DNA of 64,000 bases from Corynebacterium mustelae (lineage in GTDB: Bacteria > Actinomycetota > Actinomycetes > Mycobacteriales > Mycobacteriaceae). The notes beneath the pieces are model-generated. The model had not been told where the DNA came from, did no database searches, and was given only the letters and a program-made list of their open reading frames with translations. The stretch is taken from the NCBI RefSeq assembly GCF_001020985.1, contig NZ_CP011542.1, positions 2,976,001 to 3,040,000 of the forward strand. Direction: 5' to 3'. Positions 13,292 to 24,361 of the stretch are shown here, one piece after another (the stretch's first letter is position 1; each line of letters starts with the position of its first letter). Both the position numbers and the translations under genes were made by a program.

Positions 13292-13350
13292 TGAGTCTTA
13301 TTAAAGAATGGGCACTTTTCGATTCGGGGGCACCCACCTGAGATTCTTTA

Positions 13351-13386
13351 AGCAAAAACCGGGCTGATAATGTATCAGCCCGGTTT
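13351..13386 (-). terminator. Terminator of pta-ackA
   Basis: A 15-bp perfect stem, 13355-13369 against 13372-13386, closing on a two-base centre. On the minus strand it follows the ackA stop by 12 bases and ends in a T run. This is a strong intrinsic terminator. Confidence 0.9.
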
Positions 13387-13398
13387 TCTTTAATAAGG

Positions 13399-14589
13399 TT
13401 AGCTGGCGAGTTTTTTCGCATACCTGGCGATTGCCAGCTCTTCATTGGTCGGCACGACCCACACTTTGATGCGAGAGTCGTCGGTAGAGATGAGCCGCGG
13501 CCCGGTGTTGGGTTGGTTGTTGCGCTCTTCGTCTATTTTGATGCCGTACATTTCCAGTCCGGCTAATGCATCGGCTCTCACGAAGGTGGCGTTTTCGCCG
13601 ACACCTGCGGTAAAGGTGATGGCGTCGACGTTTCCAAGTGTGATCATGTAGGAGCCGATGTAGCGGCGCAGTTGGTGGATGTAGACGTTATAGGCAAGCC
13701 AAGCGTCTTGGTCTCCGTCATCAATTTTGGCACGTAGTTCTCGGAAGTCATTGACTCCGGAGATTCCTTTGACACCGGACTGTTTGTTTAATAGGGAGTC
13801 GATCTCATCGATGCTCATGCCTGCGGTGCGGTGGAGGTGGAACACGATACCGGGATCGATGTCGCCGGAGCGGGTGCCCATGACCAATCCGGCTAGCGGG
13901 GTCATGCCCATGGAGGTGTCGATGGGCTGTCCGGCTTTAATGGCTGCGCAGGAGGCACCGTTGCCGAGGTGGAGGGTGATCTGGTTGATGTGGTCGGATT
14001 CCATGAGTTCGTGCACTTTGTGTGACACGTATTCGTGGCTGGTGCCGTGGAATCCGTAGCGGCGCACTCCGTTTTCGGCGGCGACTTCGGCGTTGATGGC
14101 ATAAAGCGCGGCGGCTGGCGGCATGGCGTGGAAAAACCCGGTGTCGAATACTCCAATGTGCGGAATGTCTGGCAGTAGTTCCCGTGCCACTTCCACGCCT
14201 TGAATGTTTGCTGGATTGTGCAGCGGCGCTAGTGGGATTAGGTCGCGTACCATCTCAAGGATTTCATCGGTGATGATTTCCGGTTTGCTAAATAGGATTC
14301 CGCCGTGAACGAGCCGGTGTCCGACGGCGACAAGGTCTACGTCGAGCGGGCCGCAGCCGTGTTCGCCCATGAGTTTGAAAGAAAGGTCCAATCCGGTTGC
14401 GTGGTCAGGGATTGGTGCTTTAATGGTGTGTTTTTCACCTGCGTGTTTCAGGGTGATGGTCCCCTCGGTTTCTCCGATTTGTTCGACGAGACCGGAGGCG
14501 AAGGGCTCGTCAGTTGCGTGTTGGTCGGGGTCGACAAGTTGGAATTTGATGGAGGAGGAACCGGAGTTGAGCACGAGGACGAGGGACAT
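13399..14589 (-). CDS. ackA: Acetate kinase
   Basis: A 396-residue kinase interconverting acetate plus ATP and acetyl phosphate. Family signatures seen are [11 protein letters not shown] at the N terminus, [53 protein letters not shown] and FTAGVGEN. Length is normal. The start codon overlaps the pta stop by one base, so the two are translated together. A strong hairpin terminator follows. Confidence 0.97.
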   Translation of the reverse strand: MSLVLVLNSGSSSIKFQLVDPDQHATDEPFASGLVEQIGETEGTITLKHAGEKHTIKAPIPDHATGLDLSFKLMGEHGCGPLDVDLVAVGHRLVHGGILFSKPEIITDEILEMVRDLIPLAPLHNPANIQGVEVARELLPDIPHIGVFDTGFFHAMPPAAALYAINAEVAAENGVRRYGFHGTSHEYVSHKVHELMESDHINQITLHLGNGASCAAIKAGQPIDTSMGMTPLAGLVMGTRSGDIDPGIVFHLHRTAGMSIDEIDSLLNKQSGVKGISGVNDFRELRAKIDDGDQDAWLAYNVYIHQLRRYIGSYMITLGNVDAITFTAGVGENATFVRADALAGLEMYGIKIDEERNNQPNTGPRLISTDDSRIKVWVVPTNEELAIARYAKKLAS

Positions 14590-15962
14590 TAAGCTTTGCC
14601 TCCTGTTGCCTGGATCGCGGTGATTGCCACGGTGTTAACGATGTCGGGGACGGTCGCGCCGCGGGATAGGTCATTGACTGGCTTATTAAGGCCTTGGAGG
14701 ATGGGACCAACGGCGAGGGCATGGCCGGTGCGTTGCGCGGTTTTGTATCCGATGTTTCCAGCTTCAAGGTCCGGGAAGATAAACACATTTGCTTGGCCAG
14801 CTACCTTGGAGTCGGGTAGCTTTTTGGCTGCTACACCGGGATCCATGGCTGCGTCGAATTGCAGGGGGCCGTCGACAAGCAAAGCGGGGTCTTTTTCTTG
14901 GGCGATCCGGACGGCCTCTGTCGCACGGTCTACGTCTGGGCCGGTGCCGGAGGTGCCGGTGGAGTAGCTGAGGATCGCTACTTTAGGATCAATACCGAAT
15001 TGGGCTGCGGTGCGAGCCGAGATGACCGCAATTTCCGCAAGTTGTTCTGCGGTGGGGTTGGGGTTGACTGCGCAGTCACCGAATGCCCACAGTTTTCCGC
15101 GCATGACCATAATGAATATGGAGGATACGACTGAGGCGCCGGGGACGGTTTTAATGATCTGGAAGGAGGGTTTGATGGTGTGTGCGGTAGTGTGCGCAGC
15201 ACCGGATACCATGCCATCGGCCAGGCCCTTATGGATCATCATGGTTGCATAGTAGGAGATGTCCTTCATGGTTTCTTTGGCTTCTTCGAGGGTCATCCCT
15301 TTGTGTTTGCGAAGCTCATAGAATTCTTGGGCAAATTCCTCAGCGCGGGCGTCGTTAAGCGGGTCCGCAATATTTGCATTTGATAGATCTAAGCCTAGTT
15401 CCACGCCACGGGCCAAGACGGTTGCCGGGTCGCCCAATATGGTTAGCTGGCAAATGCGTTCCCGTAGAAGCTGGTCAGCTGCGGTTAAGATTCGGTCATC
15501 GTCGCCTTCTGGCAAGACGATGTGTGCTTGATTTTGCTTAGCCCGGTTTAATAGCCAGTGTTCGAAAACATCAGCATTCATAACCTGTTGCGCTTCAGTG
15601 GTGCGTGCCGCTTCCGTTGCTGTGGTCAACGATTGTTCGCCGACGACAATGGCCGCAATTTTTGCTCCAAGCTCTGCCGCCTCGATCCGAGCGAGTTCGG
15701 TTATGGTAGCTTCTTCAGCTGCTTGGATAACCATGGCCACGCCCAGTGCTGCCGCGGATCGAGCGTCAAAGTTTAAATTTCCGGTGCCGGTATAGACCAC
15801 GGGGTCATCCGATGCGTGTTTCAGGACATCGGCGATTTCCGGTGTTTCATGGACCAGTGGACGTATGTTGACGCCTAATGCGTTAGCAAATTCGGCAACT
15901 TCCGCTGGGTTAAGACGGCGGCCGATGGCGGTGAGCAACACGGAGCGAGTAGTTTGGGTCAC
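14589..15962 (-). CDS. pta: Phosphate acetyltransferase
   Basis: A 457-residue enzyme converting acetyl-CoA and phosphate to acetyl phosphate. The catalytic PTA domain occupies about residues 130-455 ([73 protein letters not shown]). The N-terminal 125 residues are a reduced DRTGG-like segment, as in C. glutamicum Pta. With ackA it forms the acetate activation and overflow route. Confidence 0.95.
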   Translation of the reverse strand: MTQTTRSVLLTAIGRRLNPAEVAEFANALGVNIRPLVHETPEIADVLKHASDDPVVYTGTGNLNFDARSAAALGVAMVIQAAEEATITELARIEAAELGAKIAAIVVGEQSLTTATEAARTTEAQQVMNADVFEHWLLNRAKQNQAHIVLPEGDDDRILTAADQLLRERICQLTILGDPATVLARGVELGLDLSNANIADPLNDARAEEFAQEFYELRKHKGMTLEEAKETMKDISYYATMMIHKGLADGMVSGAAHTTAHTIKPSFQIIKTVPGASVVSSIFIMVMRGKLWAFGDCAVNPNPTAEQLAEIAVISARTAAQFGIDPKVAILSYSTGTSGTGPDVDRATEAVRIAQEKDPALLVDGPLQFDAAMDPGVAAKKLPDSKVAGQANVFIFPDLEAGNIGYKTAQRTGHALAVGPILQGLNKPVNDLSRGATVPDIVNTVAITAIQATGGKA

Positions 15963-16254
15963 CAGAAATCCCTTCTCTTTATTACAGCGAGTGTGAGACA
16001 GGCGTCAAAAACCTGCCGCCTGTGAATCAACCCATAAGTTTACAAGGTTTAGTTCCCCTATGGGCGCTTCGTATTAGCAAAAATACTTATCTCATGAAAA
16101 GTTTTTACCGCATGCCCCGTAGCAATTACTTTCTTTAATAAAGCGGATAACTATTGCCCAGCGACTATTGGGCGTAAAGTGCTAAGGGGCGTGTAAGTAT
16201 CCACGCTGTGAAATGTATGTGTTGTTTTAGTGTTCTAAGGATTTCGAAGCGACT
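15963..16254. other. Divergent pta / fprA intergenic region
   Basis: This 292-bp AT-richer gap must hold promoters for pta-ackA (minus) and fprA (plus). It contains a GGTAAAAACTTTTC stretch (minus strand, near 16095-16110) faintly like a RamB site, and short C4 or G4 runs that could be RamA half-sites. None is convincing alone. One TATTAAAG octamer (16133-16140, reverse) is present. Confidence 0.4.
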
Positions 16255-17637
16255 ATGAGCTCAACCTCGTTAGATTCTTCCCGCCCATTACGCGTAGCGG
16301 TGGTCGGCGCGGGCCCGGCCGGTATTTATGCTTCTGATTTGTTGATGAAGTCTGGTACCGATGTCGAGATTGATTTGTTTGAGCGGATGCCGGCTCCGTT
16401 TGGGCTGATCCGTTATGGTGTTGCCCCGGATCATCCCCGTATTAAAGCGATTGTTAATTCCTTGCACGCGATTATGGAGAAACCGCAGCTGCGATTCTTG
16501 GGCAACGTTGCGGTGGGAACTGACGTAACGGTTGAGCAATTGCGCCAGTTCTATGATGCCATCGTGTTTTCTACCGGCGCAGTAGCGGACCGGGATTTGG
16601 ATATTCCTGGGCAGGATTTGGCTGGTTCGCATGGTGCGGCGGAGTTTGTCGGTTTCTATGACGGCAATCCGGATTTTAAGCGGGATTGGGATTTGTCTGC
16701 TGAAAAGGTCGCGGTTATCGGGGTGGGGAACGTGGCGTTGGATGTGGCGCGCATTCTGGCCAAGACGGGTGATGAGTTATTGGTGACTGAGATTCCGGAC
16801 AATGTGTATGCGTCGCTGAAGAATAATAAGGCCACCGAGGTGCACGTGTTTGGCCGCCGGGGCCCGGCCCAGGCGAAGTTCACGCCGTTGGAGCTGAAGG
16901 AATTGGATCACTCCCCTACCATTGAGGTGATCGTCGATCCGGAAGATATTGATTACGATGCTGCCAGCGAACAGGCACGGCGGGATTCAAAATCGCAGGA
17001 TTTGGTGTGCCAGACGTTGGAGCAATATGCAATGCGGGATCCGCAGGGCGCGCCGCATAAGCTTTTCATTCATTTCTTCGAATCCCCAGTGGAAATTCTT
17101 GGCGAAAACGGCAAGGTTGTGGGGTTAAAAACCGAGCGTATGCAGTTGGACGGTTCCGGCGGCGTTACTGGTACCGGCACATTCACGACATGGCCGGTGC
17201 AGTCTGTGTATCGCGCGGTGGGTTACCGTTCGGACGCGGTGACAGGCGTGCCGTTTGATGCTGAGTCCGCGGTCATCCCGAACGATGGTGGACATGTGCT
17301 GGATCCGGATTCTAGGCAGCCGGTTCCTGGGTTATACGCAACGGGCTGGATTAAGCGCGGCCCGGTTGGGTTGATCGGCAATACCAAGTCGGATGCGAAG
17401 GAAACCACGGAGATGCTGTTGGCTGATTACGCTGCGGGTAAGCTCCAGGCTCCGGCGCAGCCGTCTAAGGATGCCGTGTTGGAATTCCTGAATGCGCAAG
17501 GTATCACGTTTACCACCTGGGATGGGTGGCATCGGCTGGATAATGCGGAACGCGCATTGGGCGCACCGGAAGGCCGGGAACGGAAGAAGATCGTGGAGTG
17601 GGATGAGATGGTTTCCCACGCTCGCCACGACGCCTAG
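16255..17637 (+). CDS. fprA: Ferredoxin/adrenodoxin-type NADP+ reductase
   Basis: A 460-residue FAD enzyme like mycobacterial FprA. The FAD-binding GAGPAG is at residues 18-23, with LFERMPAPFGLIRYGVAPDH after it. The NADP-binding GVGNVALDVAR begins near residue 156. The C-terminal TGWIKRGPVGLIGNTKSDA is the adrenodoxin-reductase hallmark. It transfers electrons between NADPH and ferredoxins or cytochromes P450. Monocistronic, followed by a stem-loop. Confidence 0.94.
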   Translation: MSSTSLDSSRPLRVAVVGAGPAGIYASDLLMKSGTDVEIDLFERMPAPFGLIRYGVAPDHPRIKAIVNSLHAIMEKPQLRFLGNVAVGTDVTVEQLRQFYDAIVFSTGAVADRDLDIPGQDLAGSHGAAEFVGFYDGNPDFKRDWDLSAEKVAVIGVGNVALDVARILAKTGDELLVTEIPDNVYASLKNNKATEVHVFGRRGPAQAKFTPLELKELDHSPTIEVIVDPEDIDYDAASEQARRDSKSQDLVCQTLEQYAMRDPQGAPHKLFIHFFESPVEILGENGKVVGLKTERMQLDGSGGVTGTGTFTTWPVQSVYRAVGYRSDAVTGVPFDAESAVIPNDGGHVLDPDSRQPVPGLYATGWIKRGPVGLIGNTKSDAKETTEMLLADYAAGKLQAPAQPSKDAVLEFLNAQGITFTTWDGWHRLDNAERALGAPEGRERKKIVEWDEMVSHARHDA

Positions 17638-17646
17638 GCCCCTAGC

Positions 17647-17696
17647 TTTTCGACGCCCCCACTATTAAAGAAAATCTTTGTAGCTGGGGGCGTCAC
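17647..17696 (+). terminator. Stem-loop after fprA with embedded dispersed words
   Basis: A perfect 10-bp stem (GACGCCCCCA at 17654-17663 with TGGGGGCGTC at 17687-17696) starts 16 bp after the fprA stop. Its left arm overlaps a reverse copy of the 11-bp word (17647-17657), and its loop contains TATTAAAG (17665-17672). There is no clear T run, so termination may be weak or assisted. Confidence 0.65.
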
Positions 17697-17721
17697 CGTT
17701 GTCTCCCCCTAGATTCAGAAA

Positions 17722-17791
17722 CCTGTGTGCTGCGAACCTTGTGGGGGCTGGCCGCTAGAACCGTATCGGATTGACGCTAACGCAGCACACG
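17722..17791. repeat. Intergenic inverted-arm element, copy 1
   Basis: Left arm GTGTGCTGCG (17725-17734) and right arm CGCAGCACAC (17781-17790) are exact inverted repeats, 66 bp end to end. The centre is unlike that of the other copies. It lies in the fprA-GNAT gap of about 360 bp; apart from this and the fprA stem-loop nothing else is recognised there. Confidence 0.8.
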
Positions 17792-17998
17792 AAAAACCGG
17801 ACAATACTAAGAAGCACCTGCGTGCTTCACTGTAGATTTTTAGCCTTTCATTAGGTTTGATTTTAAGTCACTAGCATGTATTGTCGTGAACTTGCACACA
17901 TCAATATTCCTGCGAATCGCCGGTGAACTGCGTGAACGTGGTTCACCTGGGATGTTGGGTTCCCCGGTGTGCAGCTAGAAAGTGTAAGTTGGGGCGTC

Positions 17999-18505
17999 AT
18001 GAACGTTTTCTTCGCAGTAGACCAACTTTCGCGCTTGTCTGCGCTTGAAGTGCATAAGATTTATAAATTACGGGTCGATGTATTTGTTCATGAACAAAAG
18101 AGCCCGTATCAGGAAATTGATGAGGTCGATGCGCTCGACACCACGTTCCACGTTCAAGCATGGAAGCATGCTGACCTAGTGGAGCGGGATCTCATTGCAT
18201 GTGCTCGGTTATATCCAGAGGTTGCGCCGTCTGGTGCTAACCGGTTCCATTTGGGTCGGGTGTGTGTCGCCCAACCGTACCGGGATCAGGGTTTAGGTAC
18301 TGAAATCATGAAGCAAACGCTGCGGTTGGCGGCCGAGCAGAATCCGGAATGGGATGTATATATCGAGTCGCAAACCACCAGCGTACCGTTTTATGAGGCG
18401 TTGGGCTTTACCTCATCCGGTGAAGAATTCGACTGGGATGGCGTTCCACACATGCCGATGGTGTTGCCTGCAGCCAAGGTAGCAACCTATACCACCTTGG
18501 ACTAG
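17999..18505 (+). CDS. ElaA-like GNAT N-acetyltransferase
   Basis: A 168-residue acetyltransferase. The N-terminal [32 protein letters not shown] and the acetyl-CoA loop [15 protein letters not shown] mark the ElaA subgroup. [24 protein letters not shown] is the usual C terminus. The acceptor is unknown. The ATG at 17999 (GGGG six bases upstream) was preferred to a GTG at 17969. Its end overlaps the convergent purT end by four bases. Confidence 0.88.
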   Translation: MNVFFAVDQLSRLSALEVHKIYKLRVDVFVHEQKSPYQEIDEVDALDTTFHVQAWKHADLVERDLIACARLYPEVAPSGANRFHLGRVCVAQPYRDQGLGTEIMKQTLRLAAEQNPEWDVYIESQTTSVPFYEALGFTSSGEEFDWDGVPHMPMVLPAAKVATYTTLD

Positions 18506-19710
18506 TTTGCTACTACCTGGATACTGCCCGCTGCCGCTTTGGCGCGGGCTTTTGCCGTTGTAACATCGTCGGCGGTCGACAGTGCCACGCCCATGCGTCG
18601 ATAAGCAAAGGATTCGGGTTTGCCAAATAATCGGATGTCGGTTTCGGGGATAGCGAGTGCATCGGCAAGTCCGGTGTAGCCTACAGCGGTTGCATCTACC
18701 CCACCGTAAATCACAGCTGACGCACCAGGGCTGGTACACGTGACGTCGATAGGCAAGCCGAGGATGGCGCGGGCATGCAGGGCAAATTGGTCGAAGCGTT
18801 GGGTTGCCAAGGTGACCATGCCGGTGTCGTGTGGCCGGGGCGAGACTTCGGAAAAATACACCTCGTCCCCCGCGATGAATAGTTCAACGCCAAAAACACC
18901 GCGCCCACCGAGCGCATTAGTGATCCGGGCCGCGATGGAGCGGGCGGCATCAAGCGCGGTGGGGCTTAACGGCATCGGTTGCCACGATTCCACATAATCG
19001 CCGCTTAATTGCCGGTGCCCAATGGGTTCACAAAACCAGGTGGCCAATTCGCCGCTTTGTGGGTCGATCGAGCGAATTGTCAGCAGAGTGATCTCGAAGT
19101 CAAAATTGACGAACCGTTCCACCATCACCGTCTTGCTGGGGTTTCGACCGTCATGCTGGGCAGTATTCCATGCTTTGGGAATATCTTCCGGGCCTTGTAA
19201 TACGCTTTGACCTTTGCCGCTGGAGCTCATGCTAGGTTTAGCCACACACGGAAACCCAGCGTGAGCAACCGCCTCGTGGAATTCCGCTTCGGTGCTGGCA
19301 AACCAGTAAGCGGAGGTAGGAATGCCAAGTTTTTCCGAAGCTAACCGCCTAATGCCCTCCCGGTTCATGGTTAATTGGGTAGCTTTGGCCGTGGGGACGA
19401 CAGTCCGCCCTTCTTCTTCCAAGTGAGCCAACGTGTTGGTATTGAGGGCTTCTAGTTCCGGCACGATAAAGTGCGGGTCAACAAAGTCCACAAGTTCTTT
19501 GATAGCAGCACCGTCTGTCATATCGACCGTATAACCAAAGTGGGAGACTTGGTGGGCGGGAGCGTTTTCGTAACGGTCGACCGCGTGCACCTCCACGCCG
19601 AGGCGTTGGAAGGCGATGGCGATCTCCTTGCCTAGTTCGCCGGAACCTAGCAACATGACCCGGATAGCGTTCGGGCTGAGCGGGGTTCCGACGGTTTTCG
19701 GTTTATACAT
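18502..19710 (-). CDS. purT: Formate-dependent phosphoribosylglycinamide formyltransferase
   Basis: A 402-residue ATP-grasp enzyme making formyl-GAR from GAR, formate and ATP, the folate-independent route for purine step 3. Visible are [22 protein letters not shown] at the N terminus, ATP-grasp [54 protein letters not shown], and a C-terminal RRMGVALS. It lies 30 bp downstream of purA, so the two are likely one purine operon. Confidence 0.95.
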   Translation of the reverse strand: MYKPKTVGTPLSPNAIRVMLLGSGELGKEIAIAFQRLGVEVHAVDRYENAPAHQVSHFGYTVDMTDGAAIKELVDFVDPHFIVPELEALNTNTLAHLEEEGRTVVPTAKATQLTMNREGIRRLASEKLGIPTSAYWFASTEAEFHEAVAHAGFPCVAKPSMSSSGKGQSVLQGPEDIPKAWNTAQHDGRNPSKTVMVERFVNFDFEITLLTIRSIDPQSGELATWFCEPIGHRQLSGDYVESWQPMPLSPTALDAARSIAARITNALGGRGVFGVELFIAGDEVYFSEVSPRPHDTGMVTLATQRFDQFALHARAILGLPIDVTCTSPGASAVIYGGVDATAVGYTGLADALAIPETDIRLFGKPESFAYRRMGVALSTADDVTTAKARAKAAAGSIQVVAN

Positions 19711-19740
19711 GAGCTAACTCTTCACTTTAGTTTCAGGCTG

Positions 19741-21030
19741 TTAGTTGGCCATCACGTCATGAATTACTATGGTCTGATCGCGGCCTGGCCCTACACCAAT
19801 GTAGGAGATTCGACAGCCGGAAAGTTCCTCCAACCGGCGCACGTAGGCTTGGGCTTTATCCGGAAGCTCTTCAAAGCTAGTGCAGCCGGTGATGTCTTCC
19901 TCCCACGCTGGCATGGTTTCATAAATGGGAACCGCATGGTGAAATTCTGATTGGGTCAGTGGCATTTCGTCATAACGCACGCCATCAACATCGTAGGCGA
20001 CGCAAATAGGGATTTCCCCAATACCAGTGAGCACGTCCAGCTTGGTTAAGAATAGGTCCGTGAAGCCGTTGACGCGGCTTGCGTAGCGGGCAATCACGGA
20101 ATCGTACCAACCGCACCGCCGTTTCCGGCCGGTATTCACACCGACTTCACCGCCGGTAACCTGGAGAAATTCGCCCCATTTGTCGAAAAGTTCAGTTGGG
20201 AATGGACCCGCCCCCACCCGGGTGGTATATGCCTTGATAATCCCCAAAGAACTCGTAATCCGGGTTGGACCAATGCCGGAGCCGACACAGGCGCCACCCG
20301 CAGTGGGGTTGGATGAGGTGACAAATGGGTAGGTGCCGTGGTCGACGTCCAGCATTGTAGCTTGGCCGCCTTCCATGAGGACGTGCTTGCCAGCATCAAG
20401 AGCCTTATTAAGTTCCAGCTCAGCGTCGATCATCATGGGTTTTAAGCGGTCGGCGTAGGAGAGGAAGTAGTCAACGATCTCGTCGGCGACTATCGCTTGC
20501 CGGTTATACATCTTCACCAAGATTTGGTTTTTTATGTCAAGTGCGGATTCGATCTTCTGGCGCAGGATCGACTCGTCGAATACGTCCTGTACCCGAATGC
20601 CTACTCGCGAAACCTTATCCGCATAGGTTGGGCCGATACCGCGACCAGTGGTGCCGATGGCGCGTTTTCCTAAAAACCGCTCCTGTACTCGGTCAAGTAT
20701 TTGATGGTATGGCGCAACAAGGTGTGCGTTTGCGGAGATCCGGAGCCGGGACGCATCCGCACCGCGTGATTCGAGACCATCTATTTCGTCGAAAAGCGCC
20801 TCAAGGTTAATCACCACGCCATTACCAAGAATGGGGGTGGCATTTTCAGAGAGCACACCGGCCGGCAGGAGTTTCAATTCGTATTTTTCGCCGCCGACAA
20901 CAACGGTATGGCCGGCGTTGTTACCACCGTTGGGTTTGACCACATAGTCAACCACACCGCCGAGGATGTCGGTGGCTTTTCCTTTGCCTTCGTCGCCCCA
21001 TTGGGCACCGACAATCACTATTGCTGCCAT
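19741..21030 (-). CDS. purA: Adenylosuccinate synthetase
   Basis: A 429-residue GTP-dependent enzyme of AMP synthesis (IMP plus aspartate). Signatures are [16 protein letters not shown] at the N terminus, [46 protein letters not shown], and GTP-binding KLDVLTGI with the C-terminal [10 protein letters not shown]. Length is normal. A 237-bp gap separates it from the divergent membrane protein gene at 21268. Confidence 0.97.
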   Translation of the reverse strand: MAAIVIVGAQWGDEGKGKATDILGGVVDYVVKPNGGNNAGHTVVVGGEKYELKLLPAGVLSENATPILGNGVVINLEALFDEIDGLESRGADASRLRISANAHLVAPYHQILDRVQERFLGKRAIGTTGRGIGPTYADKVSRVGIRVQDVFDESILRQKIESALDIKNQILVKMYNRQAIVADEIVDYFLSYADRLKPMMIDAELELNKALDAGKHVLMEGGQATMLDVDHGTYPFVTSSNPTAGGACVGSGIGPTRITSSLGIIKAYTTRVGAGPFPTELFDKWGEFLQVTGGEVGVNTGRKRRCGWYDSVIARYASRVNGFTDLFLTKLDVLTGIGEIPICVAYDVDGVRYDEMPLTQSEFHHAVPIYETMPAWEEDITGCTSFEELPDKAQAYVRRLEELSGCRISYIGVGPGRDQTIVIHDVMAN

Positions 21031-21267
21031 GAATTACACGTCCTTGACTTTGATTTTTTAAACTTCCTAACCAAAACAGAAAGTTCACAGACGTTTGATT
21101 ATTGTACAGTGAACCACCCTGGTTCCTGGAACTAATGCTGGTTTTCTCAACTGTTGCACGATAAATCTTGCGGATTGCGCTTGTTTTTCTTGCAGTCTTT
21201 GCGCACTTGTACTCCCAGCCCATACTAAAATTGCAACTGCTACAGACACGACACGAAAGATAACCTG

Positions 21268-21945
21268 ATGTCATATTCTGGCCCCTCGCCTTCCGGCATG
21301 GATGATAAAAACAACCTACACAACGCTTTTCAGGGGGCTCAATTACCCCCTCCTGTGGCGCCAACACCACAACCAATCACCAAAAGCTCCCGCTCGCTGA
21401 CTGCCATTTTGGTTGTCATCGCCATCGCATTAGTAGTTGTTGGCGTTCTGTTAGGGATACAGGTTCTTAAAAGCTCAACCTCGGAATCTGTGCCAGTTGC
21501 TGCGCCTGAGACTGTGACAAAGAAAGTAGAGGTGGTCACTGAGGTCGTTACCACAACCACGGTGGCAACGCAGCAACAGCAACCCCAAGAGCCTGCTTCC
21601 AATACCCAAGCTGCAAGTCAGGTGGGGCTGAAAGCTACCGGGTTTTCCGCGCTCTCGTGCGTAGGCAACGATACCTGGGTGTTTGCTGCGGTAAGCACCG
21701 ATGGCAAACACGTGCTGATCTGCCAATTCGGCACCACCGGTGGGTACTACTACACCCACGACTATTTGGCGGATGTTTACCGCAAGGATGTCGACGAGGC
21801 CAATCTGGCGGCGGGCACCTTCCGGGTGGTTAATTCCGACGCCACGATCAGCATCGCCCCATCCGGTTTATTCGTCGACGCCGTCCAAGGTTCAGATTTC
21901 AGCAGTTCGTTTAGTACGTCGTTCACCTCAAACCCCTGGCGCTAG
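21268..21945 (+). CDS. Single-pass membrane protein with extracytoplasmic domain, unknown function
   Basis: A 225-residue protein. The N-terminal 38 residues are Pro/Gln-rich and cytoplasmic. One membrane helix follows (about 42-68, TAILVVIAIALVVVGVLL). The outer part begins with a Val/Thr-rich stalk (VTKKVEVVTEVVTTTTVATQ) and ends in a compact domain of about 100 residues with two Cys (SCVGNDTW and LICQFG), possibly a disulphide. No family recognised. Its stop overlaps the convergent TerD-like gene by four bases. Confidence 0.6.
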   Translation: MSYSGPSPSGMDDKNNLHNAFQGAQLPPPVAPTPQPITKSSRSLTAILVVIAIALVVVGVLLGIQVLKSSTSESVPVAAPETVTKKVEVVTEVVTTTTVATQQQQPQEPASNTQAASQVGLKATGFSALSCVGNDTWVFAAVSTDGKHVLICQFGTTGGYYYTHDYLADVYRKDVDEANLAAGTFRVVNSDATISIAPSGLFVDAVQGSDFSSSFSTSFTSNPWR

Positions 21946-24137
21946 CATTCGGCAAGCAGCCGCTCCACCTGTTCCGTGGCGCATCGGGTATCGGTTTCAC
22001 CAGTAGTATCAGCCCCGTGCGCGGCCGCCCACAGGGATAGCAGTTCGCCGACCGTCATGCGGGCACTCAAGGATTCTAATTCCGCCCGCACCATGTCGAC
22101 AGCGCCGGTTCCGCCGGTGTGAAGCCTGCCGCGTTTGACGCCTAACGACGTATCCAGCCAGATCAATTCCTCATTTTTGAGGTCAATGACAAACGGGATC
22201 GCAGAGGTGCCATCGTTCACCAGCCGCATCGCGGTTTCCACCGTGCGCGGTTCAAAAACTTCACCCGACATTAATCCGCGGCGCGTCATCACCCCGGTGT
22301 AGTTGTCGATCAGCCGAAACGGCAGGCCACTATAACTAATCAACACCGGAATGGCGTAGCGGACTCCGGGAATCGTGTCGAAAACAGTAGCCGCCCCGGC
22401 GCGACCGGCTTCGGAACGCAGGCGGATATTAATAAATTCTGCTGCACCGTCCGGCTTCGGCGCGTACACGATGTCCCCGGAATGGGTGACCACGTGCCGC
22501 AATCTATTGTCGGCCAGATTGGTGTAATCGACGTAAGCCAATTGTTGCGTAAGCGTGTCATCGGCGAAGATCACCCCGAGGTCAACATCAAAGCCGAACC
22601 AGTGCATGAATAGCCGGAGCGAGCAATCATCAGCGGCAAAGTCGAGCGGAATGTGCTCGCCACGTGCGAGCGGCCGGATAGTGTCGGAGACATCGCGCCG
22701 CACCAATTCCACCGGATCCGGGCAGCCGCAGGCGACCGGCTCGCGTGGTGGGGTGGTGGCTGCCAATCGGTTTCGTATGGCCGATTCCAACGCGGTTTTT
22801 ACCTGGGTTACTGTTTCAGTTTCTACCCCGTCGGGGATTCGGCGCAGTAATTTGGGGCCTACTCCAAGTATTCGGATCACCACTAGTTCCGCGTTTCGGT
22901 TGCGCAGGGCGTTATATGCGGAGATTAAGGTGCTCAGCCGTGACTGTGCACCGATTTCAGCAATTGCAGCGCATAGCCGCGCCATGGCGGCCGGATCGGT
23001 GTGGCTTAGCCGCATGAGATGTTGGGCACGGCGAATGAGCATGCCTGGGCTGGTTTCCATAAGTTCAAGGGCGCGCTGCGTGTCCCCCTTGGCCAAGGCG
23101 GTTTCCACCTGGCTATTAAAGCTCCGGTAGGTGATGTTGTCATGGATGATATCCAGTTGGAATCTCACTTGGTCGTGTCCGGAAATGGAGTACGGTCGGA
23201 TGGAGCGCATGACTTTTTGCCACAGGGGTTTCCGGCGCACCAGGAGGTTGAGGTTGGTGGGGTCGTCGAAAAGCGCGAGGGCTTTAAGCACTTGCCGTCG
23301 GATTTTTCGCGGCATCGTCGCCACCGCGATACCTGGGTATTTCAGGTCGGCAAAACTGAATCCAGAATTTGGCACTTTGGTGTAGAGCACCAACGCGGCG
23401 CGTAGGACGTCGTCAAGATTGCGCGCTTTGCCCAACGCCGACGCCATGATGCGGTCACGGTCAAACCCGGCGCGCCGCAGCCCGTGCAATGCCGCCCCGA
23501 AGTTTTCACTGTTTCTGATTGTGGTGGTTTCCATCAGCGCGATCGGGTCGAAGCCGGTGCGGTTTATGGTGTTAGCCCGCACCAGCTGCCGGAACCGCCC
23601 GAACAGCGGGTTTTTCATGGGTAGTTCGGAAATTTGGGTGCCGCGTAGCGCGTTAATCAGATCGATGCTGTGCATAACGTCGGCGGCGGACATACTCACT
23701 GGCTTGGCCCATAGCTGCGTTAACGTGGAATCGTCGAGGTGGCGGAGCATAAGTTCCCGGAAATTCTGGGTCCAATCGATGGCTTTGAGCGCTTCCCGCT
23801 GATATCTGCGGCTAGTTGTTGGCAACCACTCGCCGAATTCGTAGTAATGCATAATCGCGTTGCATACGAGTGTGATGTCGTCTGCGTCCATGACTTCCTG
23901 CGGAAAGCCCGGATACATCACCTTAAAGGTACGGTTGACACCGGCGACGGTGCGGGCGTTTTCTAGCAACACGACGAGTTCGGTGTCGGTTAAGGTCGCC
24001 AGTTCCTCCCATTTGGAAACGAAACCGAGCCGTAATAGTTGATACGCGGCGGTGACTGTTTGCGCTTGAGTGGCAGATGGTTGGGTTGCGGACGCGACGA
24101 AATACCCACGCCGCAGCATGCTTGCGGTGGTAAACAC
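21942..24137 (-). CDS. Large protein with C-terminal TerD-like region
   Basis: A 731-residue protein beginning at GTG after GGGGGA. The first 480 residues are helical repeats without a recognised motif, apart from CGCPDP near 480. The region from about 520 on (LFMHWFGFDVDLGVIFAD, RHVVTHSGDIVYAPKPDGAA, IPVLISYSGLPFRLIDN, GVMTRRG) resembles the TerD/tellurium stress fold as found in the large MXAN_6230/SCO0854-type proteins. The usual N-terminal RING-like cysteines are not seen. Function unknown; assignment rests on recall of family patterns. Confidence 0.55.
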   Translation of the reverse strand: MFTTASMLRRGYFVASATQPSATQAQTVTAAYQLLRLGFVSKWEELATLTDTELVVLLENARTVAGVNRTFKVMYPGFPQEVMDADDITLVCNAIMHYYEFGEWLPTTSRRYQREALKAIDWTQNFRELMLRHLDDSTLTQLWAKPVSMSAADVMHSIDLINALRGTQISELPMKNPLFGRFRQLVRANTINRTGFDPIALMETTTIRNSENFGAALHGLRRAGFDRDRIMASALGKARNLDDVLRAALVLYTKVPNSGFSFADLKYPGIAVATMPRKIRRQVLKALALFDDPTNLNLLVRRKPLWQKVMRSIRPYSISGHDQVRFQLDIIHDNITYRSFNSQVETALAKGDTQRALELMETSPGMLIRRAQHLMRLSHTDPAAMARLCAAIAEIGAQSRLSTLISAYNALRNRNAELVVIRILGVGPKLLRRIPDGVETETVTQVKTALESAIRNRLAATTPPREPVACGCPDPVELVRRDVSDTIRPLARGEHIPLDFAADDCSLRLFMHWFGFDVDLGVIFADDTLTQQLAYVDYTNLADNRLRHVVTHSGDIVYAPKPDGAAEFINIRLRSEAGRAGAATVFDTIPGVRYAIPVLISYSGLPFRLIDNYTGVMTRRGLMSGEVFEPRTVETAMRLVNDGTSAIPFVIDLKNEELIWLDTSLGVKRGRLHTGGTGAVDMVRAELESLSARMTVGELLSLWAAAHGADTTGETDTRCATEQVERLLAEC

Positions 24138-24361
24138 TTTTCCCCCAAAGTTTTTATCTAAAACGGCGAGGAAAGCAACATCCGAGTCCGAATATAAGAA
24201 TTGAAGTATCGTCTGTCTAGGGCCTCGCCACCTAAGAATCTACACCCGCCCCCACCTACCGTCAACGGGTGTGGGGAATATCCCCCTGTGCGGTTGCCCG
24301 GTTTCTAATACAATTGATCGGAAGATGAACGACACGAAACTATAGGAAAGATCACCACATA

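Noticed and set aside
13209..13445. A 78-codon open frame on the minus strand between ackA and the HNH gene
   Set aside because: It runs through the ackA terminator hairpin and has no ribosome-binding site or recognisable protein content.
15963..16254. RamB, RamA and GlxR sites in the pta/fprA gap
   Set aside because: Only partial matches were found by eye; mentioned as context but not called as sites.
24271..24286. GGGGA-N3-TCCCC palindrome upstream of the YbjN gene as a RamA or other operator
   Set aside because: The match is short and GC runs are common in this gap; no promoter context supports it.
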